From: Oerskovia merdavium
Lineage (GTDB): Bacteria; Actinomycetota; Actinomycetes; Actinomycetales; Cellulomonadaceae
NCBI RefSeq assembly: GCF_014836755.1
Contig: NZ_JACSQF010000011.1
Coordinates: forward strand, 1-64,000
Direction: 5' to 3'
DNA: 64,000 bases
The notes below the pieces were generated by a model. It searched no databases, was not told the origin of the DNA, and worked only from the letters and a program-made list of their open reading frames with translations. This document shows positions 30,080 to 36,969 of the stretch, one piece after another. Made by a program: the position numbers and the translations under genes. Each line of letters begins with the position of its first letter. The first letter of the stretch is position 1.

Positions 30080-30524
30080 TGACTTTGCTCTTAGGGCTGC
30101 GCGATATACGGAGCGTGTCCGTAGAACAGGGTGGATCGGCAACTACTTTCTGTCGATCGGCATGGTCGGAGTTGGTGTGGGTGTCGGCTGGTGGGAAGTG
30201 GTGGCAATCGGGCTGTGGTCCGGGGTTCCAGGGGGCTTGGTGGCCTATGCTGCGCTAGTTGGCCGAAGGTCACGGCTTCAGAGTTCTGGCGGTGGCGGTC
30301 GAGTGGTGACCTATGCTTTTGCGCTTTTCGCATTGCTTGCGCTTTCTGCTCTAGGGGGATGGGTGTTGGGGTATGGCATTGCCGCAGTCCTGGGCGTGTT
30401 CGTCTGGGTGATGGAGTTTCTCCTTGCTCGCGAATGGCTGGCCCGACAGGCCGGTCGAGGATCGGCGGTATCGATGGGAGGGGATTCGCCTTCGGGTGCG
30501 CGGTTCGACCCGCCGACCGGGTAG
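30072..30524 (+). CDS. Hypothetical membrane protein downstream of the toxin-like remnant
   Basis: This unrecognised protein has 150 residues, with two to four hydrophobic spans (around residues 23-55 and 77-115) and a polar C-terminus. The ATG overlaps the end of the toxin-like remnant (ATGACTGATGA). GC is about 55 percent in 30121-30180, much lower than the core genes, which points to horizontal origin. Genes right behind polymorphic-toxin genes are often immunity or accessory proteins, and a membrane immunity protein would suit a membrane-acting toxin. That role is only inferred from position. Confidence 0.5.
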   Translation: MTDDFALRAARYTERVRRTGWIGNYFLSIGMVGVGVGVGWWEVVAIGLWSGVPGGLVAYAALVGRRSRLQSSGGGGRVVTYAFALFALLALSALGGWVLGYGIAAVLGVFVWVMEFLLAREWLARQAGRGSAVSMGGDSPSGARFDPPTG

Positions 30525-31003
30525 CCGTCTTCGATGTGCTGGGCGGCCGGGCAGGTGCTCGGGTCCAAGGAGGCGTCGCGGCTCGGATCGAGATGGTGCG
30601 GCGCCCAACTGCTCTTCTTCCCGCTCCTCCTCGTGGCAAGGGCGGTGGTGACGTCGGGCGGGACCTGGTAGCCGAAGTGGTCGGGCGAGCCTCGCGCGTC
30701 GTCCGGGGGGGGGGGGGGGGGGGAACAGGATCGGCTCGTGCATCGCTTCGGTCGGTGCGTAGCGGGTCCGGGCGACGCTCGTGACGGACCCGTCGGCGGG
30801 CTGGGACACGTGCACGGCGTGCTCGACCAGCGGCACTCGCTCACAGCCGCCCCCCGACGCGGGTCTCGTCGGGGCCGGCGAGGTGCGTTGCGGGCCTCTG
30901 GCGAGCGGTATGCAGGAACAAGGCGCGCAGGAGCGACCGCGAGCCCCGGCCCCACGCGTGGACCGACACGCCGTTTCGGCCTCGCGCGCGGTAGTTTGTG
31001 CAC
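30525..31003. other. Gene-free interval before dapA, with a G19 tract
   Basis: No ORF on either strand here has family features. The interval contains a run of 19 G (30705-30723) and then GC-rich sequence leading to the dapA promoter. TAGTTT at 30992-30997 is the likely -10 box of dapA, 6 nt before ATG 31004. Confidence 0.55.
30705..30723 (+). repeat. G19 homopolymer
   Basis: Nineteen consecutive G lie in the non-coding interval between the lower-GC accessory segment and dapA. This is the longest homopolymer in the window and is suspicious as an assembly or base-calling artefact. Confidence 0.95.
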
Positions 31004-31930
31004 ATGGCACTTCCCCCCACGCAGGCCCGACCGTTCGGCGCCGTCCTGACCGCGATGGTCACCCCGATGACCCTCGCCGGAGAGATCGATCTCGACGCAG
31101 CGGTCAAGGTCGCCAAGCACCTCGTGGACAACGGGAACGACGGTCTGGTCCTGAGCGGGACCACGGGGGAGTCGCCCACGACGCACGCACCGGAGAAGGC
31201 CGAGCTCATCCGCGCGGTGGTCGACGCGGTCGGCGACCGCGCGCACGTCGTGGCCGGGGCCGGGTCGAACGACACCCAGCACGCGGTCCGCATGGCCGAG
31301 CAGGCCGCGGAGGCCGGTGCGCACGGGCTCCTCGTCGTGAGCCCCTACTACTCGCGCCCCTCCCAGGAAGGGCTGTACCGCCACATCACGGCCGTCGCCG
31401 ACGCGACACCGCTGCCCGTGATGATCTACGACGTCCCGGGCCGCTCGGGCGTCCGCATCGCCCCGGCCACGATCGAGCGCCTCGCCGCGCACGAGCGCAT
31501 CGTCGCGAACAAGGACGCGACGGGCGACGTCTACACCGCGGCCAAGCTCATCGAGTCGACCGGTCTCGCCTGGTACTCCGGGGACGACGCCATGCTGCTG
31601 CCGTTCCTCGCGCACGGTGCGGTCGGCATCGTCTCCGTGGCCGCGCACGCGGTCGGCTCGCGCTTCGCCCAGGTCGTCGCGGCGTTCGACGCCGGTGACA
31701 ACGCGGCGGCCCTCGCGGCCTTCCGCTCGGTCACCCCGGCGATCGACGCCATCAACGGAGCGGGCTTCCAGGCCGTCATGGCCAAGGCCGCGCTCCAGCT
31801 CCTCGGAGTCACCGAGAACCGATACCTCAGGCTGCCGTACGTCGCAGCCACGGACGACGAGGTCGCCGTCGTCCGCGCCGGTCTGGAGGCCTCCGGCCTG
31901 CTGGACCCGGTGACCCCGCGGCCACGCTGA
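31004..31930 (+). CDS. dapA: 4-hydroxy-tetrahydrodipicolinate synthase DapA
   Basis: DapA condenses pyruvate with aspartate semialdehyde, the first committed step to lysine and diaminopimelate. The 308-residue TIM-barrel protein shows SGTTGESPTT, the Tyr motif IYDVPGRSG (Tyr142) and the Schiff-base Lys170 in VANKDATGD. ATG 31004 is preferred over the in-frame GTG at 30998 because a TAGTTT box 6 nt upstream points to a leaderless transcript starting there. RNase J follows after 29 nt, as in other actinobacteria. Confidence 0.96.
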   Translation: MALPPTQARPFGAVLTAMVTPMTLAGEIDLDAAVKVAKHLVDNGNDGLVLSGTTGESPTTHAPEKAELIRAVVDAVGDRAHVVAGAGSNDTQHAVRMAEQAAEAGAHGLLVVSPYYSRPSQEGLYRHITAVADATPLPVMIYDVPGRSGVRIAPATIERLAAHERIVANKDATGDVYTAAKLIESTGLAWYSGDDAMLLPFLAHGAVGIVSVAAHAVGSRFAQVVAAFDAGDNAAALAAFRSVTPAIDAINGAGFQAVMAKAALQLLGVTENRYLRLPYVAATDDEVAVVRAGLEASGLLDPVTPRPR

Positions 31931-31959
31931 ACAAGCTGAACAACAGGCCAGGAGGCCCC

Positions 31960-33645
31960 GTGAGCCACCCTCACCCCGAACTGTCCCTGCCCCCCGCGCT
32001 GCCGGCCGGTGCCCTGCGCATCGTCGCCCTCGGCGGACTGGGCGAGGTCGGACGCAACATGGCCGTCCTCGAGTACGACGGGCGCCTGCTCGTCATCGAC
32101 TGCGGTGTCCTCTTCCCCGAGGACAACCAGCCCGGCGTGGACCTGATCCTGCCGGACTTCGACTACATCAAGGATCGTCTCGACGACATCGAGGCGATCA
32201 TCCTGACGCACGGCCACGAGGACCACATCGGTGCCGTGCCGTACCTGCTGCGCCTGCGCCGCGACATCCCCCTGGTGGGCTCGCAGCTCACGCTCGCGTT
32301 CATCTCGGCCAAGCTCAAGGAGCACCGCATCGCCCCCGTGACCCGCGTGGTCAAGGAGGACGAGACGGTCGCCTTCGGCCCGTTCAGCTGTGAGTTCGTC
32401 GCGGTCAACCACTCCATCCCGGACGCGCTCGCGGTCGCGGTCACCACGGGGGCCGGCACGGTCCTGCACACGGGTGACTTCAAGATGGACCAGCTGCCGC
32501 TCGACGGCCGCGTCACGGACCTGCGCGCGTTCGCGCGCCTGGGCGAGAAGGGCGTCGACCTCTTCATGGTCGACTCGACCAACGCCGAGGTCCCGGGCTT
32601 CGTGACCCCCGAGGTCGAGATCGGCCCCGTCCTGGACAGTGTGTTCGGCGCGTCGGACAAGCGGATCATCGTCGCGTCGTTCTCCTCGCACGTGCACCGC
32701 GTCCAGCAGGTCCTCAACGCCGCGCACAACCACGGGCGTCGCGTCGCGCTCGTCGGGCGTTCGATGGTCCGCAACATGGGCATCGCGGCCGAGCTCGGCT
32801 ACCTCAAGGTGCCGGACGGCGTCCTGATCGACCTCAAGAAGGTCGACTCGCTGCGCGACGACGAGATCGTGCTCATGTGCACGGGCTCGCAGGGCGAGCC
32901 CATGGCCGCGCTGTCGCGCATGGCCAACGGCGACCACAAGGTCTCGGTCGGCCACGGCGACACCGTGATCCTCGCCTCGTCGCTCATCCCGGGCAACGAG
33001 AACGCCGTCTTCCGCATCATCAACGGCCTGACGCGCCTCGGCGCGCGCGTCGTGCACGGCGGCAACGCCAAGGTGCACGTCTCGGGCCACGCGAGCGCGG
33101 GCGAGCTCATCTACTGCTACAACATCCTGCGGCCCAAGAACGTCATGCCGGTGCACGGCGAGGTCCGTCACCTCGTGGCCAACGGGGCGCTCGCGGTCAA
33201 GACGGGCGTGCCCGCCGACCGCGTGATCCTCGCGGAGGACGGCGTGGTCGTCGACCTCGTCGACGGCAAGGCCTCGGTCGTGGGCGCGGTCCCGTGCGGC
33301 TACGTGTACGTCGACGGGTCGAGCGTCGGCGAGCTCACGGACGCCGAGCTCAAGGACCGCCAGATCCTCGGCGAGGAGGGCTTCATCTCCCTGTTCGCCG
33401 TGGTCGACTCCGCGACGGGCAAGGTCATCGCGGGCCCGCACATCCTGGCGCGCGGCTTCGCCGAGGACGACGCGGTGTTCGAGGACGTCCGTCCCCAGGT
33501 CGTGCAGGCCCTCGAGGACTCGATCGCGGGAGGGGCCACGGACGTGCACCAGCTCCAGCAGGTCATGCGCCGCGTGGTCGGGCGCTGGGTCTCCAACCGT
33601 CTGCGTCGCCGCCCGATGATCGTCCCGGTCGTCGTCGAGGCGTAG
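31960..33645 (+). CDS. rnj: Ribonuclease J
   Basis: RNase J is a metallo-beta-lactamase-fold endo- and 5'-3' exoribonuclease that matures rRNA and degrades mRNA. The 561-residue protein has HxHxDH at residues 84-89 (THGHEDHIG), the downstream metal ligands in HTGDFKMDQ, the beta-CASP region around VASFSSHVHRVQQV and MCTGSQGEPMAALSRMA, and HVSGHAS near residue 365. It lies just behind dapA, the standard actinobacterial pair. The GTG start follows CAGGAGG. A strong hairpin terminates it. Confidence 0.96.
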   Translation: MSHPHPELSLPPALPAGALRIVALGGLGEVGRNMAVLEYDGRLLVIDCGVLFPEDNQPGVDLILPDFDYIKDRLDDIEAIILTHGHEDHIGAVPYLLRLRRDIPLVGSQLTLAFISAKLKEHRIAPVTRVVKEDETVAFGPFSCEFVAVNHSIPDALAVAVTTGAGTVLHTGDFKMDQLPLDGRVTDLRAFARLGEKGVDLFMVDSTNAEVPGFVTPEVEIGPVLDSVFGASDKRIIVASFSSHVHRVQQVLNAAHNHGRRVALVGRSMVRNMGIAAELGYLKVPDGVLIDLKKVDSLRDDEIVLMCTGSQGEPMAALSRMANGDHKVSVGHGDTVILASSLIPGNENAVFRIINGLTRLGARVVHGGNAKVHVSGHASAGELIYCYNILRPKNVMPVHGEVRHLVANGALAVKTGVPADRVILAEDGVVVDLVDGKASVVGAVPCGYVYVDGSSVGELTDAELKDRQILGEEGFISLFAVVDSATGKVIAGPHILARGFAEDDAVFEDVRPQVVQALEDSIAGGATDVHQLQQVMRRVVGRWVSNRLRRRPMIVPVVVEA

Positions 33646-33657
33646 TCGCTGATCGTC

Positions 33658-33700
33658 CGACGGGCCCGTCCCCCCGCTCTGCGGGAGGACGGGCCCGTCG
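33658..33700. terminator. Bidirectional terminator between rnj and a TetR gene
   Basis: A 14-bp perfect stem (CGACGGGCCCGTCC with GGACGGGCCCGTCG) encloses a 15-nt loop with its own CCCCGC/GCGGGA pairing. It lies between convergent genes and probably ends both transcripts. Confidence 0.8.
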
Positions 33701-33703
33701 TCG

Positions 33704-34348
33704 TCAGGGGGCTGCGAGGGTGGGGGCGGCTCGCAGCAGCGGCGGCCCGACGGCGAGGATCGCCCTCTCGTAGCGCCTTGCCGCAGCCTCGGCGCCCCCG
33801 GGCAGGAGCCGACCGATCTCGAGGCTCACGAGCCCGTGGACGAGGCCCCACAGAGCCAGCGACGCCTCCTCCGCTGCGGCGGCCAGGCCCGAGGAGGCCG
33901 GTGGTGCGCCGGCAGCGTCGGAGTCGGCAGAGGCGAGGACCCGGCCTACGGCCCGCCGCAGGACGTCGAAGGTCGGTTCGGCCACGGCAGGCACGGCGCC
34001 GGTCTCGGGCGGGACGGACCGCTCGAACATCACGCGGTAGAAGTGGGGGTCGGCCAGCGCGCTGGTCCGGTAGGCGAGGCCCAGGGCCAGGAGGTCGTCG
34101 GCGGGCGAGCCGGTCCTCGGTGCGAAACTCAGGTGCTCCGCGAAGCGTCGGAAACCCTCGACGCTCACCGCCGCGACCAGGTCCTCCCGGCTGCCGAAGA
34201 GAGCGTAGACCGCGGACGCGCTGGTCCCGGCGGCCTGCGCGACGCCACGGACCGTGACGGCCGACTCGCCGTGCTCGGAGATCTGCTGCGACGCGACGTC
34301 CAGCAGTGCCGCACGCAGAGAGTCGTCGTGAAGTCGGGGTCTGGCCAC
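33704..34348 (-). CDS. TetR family regulator with WHG-type C-terminal domain
   Basis: This 214-residue regulator has a TetR helix-turn-helix near residues 8-55 (LRAALLDVASQQISEHGESAVTVRGVAQAAGTSASAVYALFGSRED). The C-terminal domain contains WGLVHGLVSLEIGRL, typical of the WHG (TetR_C_33) type. GTG 34348 lies 7 nt after a TAGACT box on the minus strand, a leaderless arrangement. It is divergent from a small membrane-protein gene with an imperfect palindrome between them, so it probably represses that gene. Confidence 0.88.
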   Translation of the reverse strand: MARPRLHDDSLRAALLDVASQQISEHGESAVTVRGVAQAAGTSASAVYALFGSREDLVAAVSVEGFRRFAEHLSFAPRTGSPADDLLALGLAYRTSALADPHFYRVMFERSVPPETGAVPAVAEPTFDVLRRAVGRVLASADSDAAGAPPASSGLAAAAEEASLALWGLVHGLVSLEIGRLLPGGAEAAARRYERAILAVGPPLLRAAPTLAAP

Positions 34349-34367
34349 GGACAGGAGTCTAGATCCC

Positions 34368-34407
34368 TTGACGCAGGTTTGCGAACGGTGTTCTATAACA
34401 GTGTTCG
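34368..34407 (+). promoter_or_regulatory. Promoter and TetR-type operator upstream of the 4-TM protein
   Basis: TTGACG at 34368-34373 is a candidate -35. Positions 34382-34407 form a 26-nt imperfect palindrome (CGAACGGTGTTCT / ATAACAGTGTTCG) with 10 of 13 pairs matching, covering the likely -10 region (TTCTATAAC). A repressor bound here would block the plus-strand promoter. Confidence 0.6.
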
Positions 34408-34449
34408 TAAATTCTGCCGACCTCGCTCGGCCGACCAGGGGAGGCCCTC

Positions 34450-34860
34450 GTGCTCGAGCTCACCGACGCCGTCCGCATCACCGCCGGGATCGTCCTCCTG
34501 ACGATCGTCGGGATCGAGTCCGGCGGGTTCTTCCTCGTCCGGGTCGTCACGGGCAAGGTCCCGGCCACGTCGTTCCAGACCTCCTTCCTCCGGGCCGGGC
34601 ACGCGCACGCAGGGGTGCTCGTGATCCTGGGGCTGCTGTGCCTCGTGCTGAGCCAGGCGACGGGGCTCACGGGCTTCTGGAGCTGGCTCGCGGGGGTGGG
34701 CGTCCTCGTCGGGGCGATCCTCCTGCCCGGAGGGTTCTTCCTGTCCGCGACCGGTGCGGGGCGCGAGGCGCCCAACCGGTGGGTCGTGCTGCTGCCGGTC
34801 GGCGCCGGGTTCGTCGCCGCGGGGGTCGTGACGCTCGGGGTCGGGCTGCTGGTCGCGTAG
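34450..34860 (+). CDS. Four-span membrane protein under TetR control
   Basis: This unrecognised 136-residue protein has four transmembrane spans. A conserved-looking loop FLRAGHAHAGVLVILGL sits before the second span, with a His-x-His pair that could bind metal or haem, although no family is known to me. GTG 34450 is preceded by GGGGAGG. It is divergent from a TetR regulator and has a palindromic operator in its promoter, so expression is presumably induced by a small ligand. Small membrane proteins in this arrangement are often efflux or stress functions, but nothing specific can be claimed. Confidence 0.65.
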   Translation: MLELTDAVRITAGIVLLTIVGIESGGFFLVRVVTGKVPATSFQTSFLRAGHAHAGVLVILGLLCLVLSQATGLTGFWSWLAGVGVLVGAILLPGGFFLSATGAGREAPNRWVVLLPVGAGFVAAGVVTLGVGLLVA

Positions 34861-34902
34861 GGCGCCAGGGTCGTGTGGGTGCGGGTCGCTAGCATCACGG
34901 CC

Positions 34903-35268
34903 ATGGCAACCTCTGCAGACTTCTCCGGCCTCGCGCCCGTCCTCCTGGTGACCCACGACTCGAGCTCGAGCATCATCTACTCGCCCGGCGGTCCCGAGTA
35001 CCACCAGCACAAGGACGCGCTCGAGCGCCACGGGGTCGAGGGTTCGGGGTACGACTTCTCGGGGGCTCTCCAGGCCGTGCTCACGGACGAGTCGCCCGAG
35101 GCGCTCGAGGCCGTCGGGTTCGACCCCGAGGGCGGGATGGTGAGCGTCTACGGCACCGACCTGGACGCGCTCCTGGTCGCGGCCCGGCACCTGTCGCGGA
35201 TCATCACCGACGCCGCCGCGCTGGACGCAGCCCTCGCCCGGTCCGTCGAGCTCGGCCTCGACGACTGA
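34903..35268 (+). CDS. Imm51 family immunity protein
   Basis: Imm51 proteins are predicted immunity proteins of polymorphic toxin systems. The 121-residue product shows the family core GVEGSGYDFSGALQAVLTDESPEALEAVGFDPEGGMVSVYGTD (the G.GYD, F.P..GM and Y..D positions) and a final helix LLVAARHLSRII. TAGCAT 7 nt before ATG 34903 suggests a leaderless mRNA. It is 11 nt upstream of a SUKH-like gene, forming a tandem pair of orphan immunity-type genes with no toxin nearby. Confidence 0.65.
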   Translation: MATSADFSGLAPVLLVTHDSSSSIIYSPGGPEYHQHKDALERHGVEGSGYDFSGALQAVLTDESPEALEAVGFDPEGGMVSVYGTDLDALLVAARHLSRIITDAAALDAALARSVELGLDD

Positions 35269-35279
35269 CGGGCCGCGTC

Positions 35280-35819
35280 GTGGTCGACCAGCTCTCGGTG
35301 GCGGGCGTGCCGGACCTCGGCGCGGTGTCGGTCGAGCTGCTCGGATCGCACCGCTTCGAGGACGGAGAAGGATTCCCGCCCTCCTACCGCCGCCTCGTGC
35401 GCCGGGCCGGGTTCTGCCGCCTGTTCGGCCTCTGGCTCGTCTACCCTCCCGCCCGGGACGGGTATGCCGACGGGTGGCAGCACCGCGCCGCGCACCTCAC
35501 CGGCCGTTTCCGGGCGAGCTACCAGGACGGCCAGGTCGAGGGGTTCGACTGGATGGTCGAGCCCGACGGGGACTGGTCGCTGGCCGGGCGGCTCGTCGTC
35601 TTCGCGTACAGCGAGAACGGCGACGCGCTGCTCTGGGACCCCTCGACGCGCAGGGACGGCGAGCTCGCGGTCTGGTGCAGCACCGGTCTCAATGCGCTCA
35701 CGTTCCTGGGGGCCTCGCTGACCGACGCCCTGCCCCGGGTGAGGGAGCTGAGCGGGCCGTTCGCGGACGACGCGTCGGCCGACCTCGAGTGCCTGGCCCC
35801 AGCACGGACGGACGGCTGA
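35280..35819 (+). CDS. SMI1/KNR4 (SUKH superfamily) immunity-like protein
   Basis: This 179-residue protein has SUKH-fold features: the early FPPSYRRLVRRAGFCRLFGLWLVYPP segment, equivalent to the 'lP.dy......ngg' start of SMI1/KNR4, and WSLAGRLVVFAYSENGDALLWD, which matches the conserved 'l..fg..gngd.~~~D' strand. SUKH proteins are a major class of bacterial toxin-immunity proteins. It follows the Imm51 gene closely and is likely in the same transcript. No toxin gene is seen. The GTG start has no strong Shine-Dalgarno. Confidence 0.65.
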   Translation: MVDQLSVAGVPDLGAVSVELLGSHRFEDGEGFPPSYRRLVRRAGFCRLFGLWLVYPPARDGYADGWQHRAAHLTGRFRASYQDGQVEGFDWMVEPDGDWSLAGRLVVFAYSENGDALLWDPSTRRDGELAVWCSTGLNALTFLGASLTDALPRVRELSGPFADDASADLECLAPARTDG

Positions 35820-35889
35820 CCAGGACCGCGTGCGGCGGGCTCGTCCGCGGTCAGGGCGGTCGCCTCGCCCGGCCGGCCGAGGGCGCGCG

Positions 35890-36831
35890 CTACGCCGAGC
35901 GCATCCGACGCAGGTGCGCGAGCTGCCTGCGGTGCTCACCCACGACCCACTCGCCCGTGAGGCGGGGGTCGTCGGAGCCGTCCGCGTCGTCCGTGTCGTC
36001 GCGGACGGCCGCCTCCAGATCGTCGAGGTAGGCCCGGTCGGCCCCGAACCGCTCCCAGACCGCGTCGCTGCCCGTGCAGACGTGCCCGTGACCCGGGACG
36101 AGCGTGTGCACGCCGTGCTCGGAGATCGCGTGCTCGAGCGCGTCGAGCCCCGCGCGGTAGTCGCCCACGGGGTCGGGTGACGCGAGGTCCAGGAGCGGGA
36201 CCTCGAGGTCCGAGAGCATGTCGCCCACGACGATCACGCCCGCGCCCGGCAGGACCAGGGCTCCGTGACCGGGTGCGTGCGCCTGGTGCTCGACCACGAG
36301 CACCAGCGGCTCGCCCACCTCTGCGCCGGCGCCGGAGGCGGTTGCCGAGCCCGACGACGTCGCGCCCCTCGCAGGGTCGGGCCACGGGAGGCGGACCGCG
36401 CCGGACGGGGTGCCCTCGGCCGAGGCGTCCGTCGCGGTCGAGGGGAGGGGCGTGAGTCGACCGAACAGGGCGAGATCGTGCCCGGGTGCCTCTCGCTCGA
36501 CCTTCACCAGGTCCTCGGCGAGGCTGCGCTCCTGGGCGCGGACCGCCGTCGGGCAGGCCCAGCGCGAGACGTCGCCCAGCGAGCGGGACCACAGGACGTG
36601 GTCCCAGTGCGGGTGCGTCGAGAAGCCCGCGGTCACGCGCCATCCCCGGCGCGAGACGGTGGCCGCGAGGGACTCGACCTCCTCGACCGTGATCCCCGGG
36701 TCCACGACCAGCGCGCGCCCGTCCGGGGCCACGACGACCGTCGTGATGCTCGTCCAGATCTCGGCGGTCGCGACGTGGACCCCGTCGGCGATCTCGTGCA
36801 GCTCGCGGAGGGCGAGGGGAGCGGTGCTCAT
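35890..36831 (-). CDS. MBL-fold metallo-hydrolase
   Basis: This 313-residue protein has the metallo-beta-lactamase fold. The zinc-binding loop appears as STHPHWDHVLW (HPHWDH, a fit to HxHxDH), followed by the expected HAPGHGALVLPGAGVIVVGDMLSD and LVPGHGHV ligand segments. A 40-residue low-complexity insert sits near residue 150. The substrate is unknown; glyoxalase II-like, lactonase or quorum-type hydrolase roles are all possible. ATG 36831 has AGGATCGAGGG upstream. It is divergent from ftsK. Confidence 0.82.
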   Translation of the reverse strand: MSTAPLALRELHEIADGVHVATAEIWTSITTVVVAPDGRALVVDPGITVEEVESLAATVSRRGWRVTAGFSTHPHWDHVLWSRSLGDVSRWACPTAVRAQERSLAEDLVKVEREAPGHDLALFGRLTPLPSTATDASAEGTPSGAVRLPWPDPARGATSSGSATASGAGAEVGEPLVLVVEHQAHAPGHGALVLPGAGVIVVGDMLSDLEVPLLDLASPDPVGDYRAGLDALEHAISEHGVHTLVPGHGHVCTGSDAVWERFGADRAYLDDLEAAVRDDTDDADGSDDPRLTGEWVVGEHRRQLAHLRRMRSA

Positions 36832-36969
36832 CCCTCGATCCTGCCCCCGGAGGGCGCCGGTCGGCGAACGCGGGGCTCGCCGGGTGCCCGGAGAGAAGCC
36901 GACGTCACATGACACGCACTCCCCGGGTGCGCGCTCGAGCACCCGTGCGCAGGTACCGTGGTGCCTACT

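Noticed and set aside
29588-30142. Open frame of 184 residues on the minus strand over the toxin-like remnant
   Set aside because: The translation is Arg/Pro/His-rich without any domain, and the plus strand has recognisable homology.
30311-31648. Minus-strand frame of 445 residues running across dapA
   Set aside because: Half of it is the mirror of dapA; the rest, in the interval with the G19 tract, has no family features.
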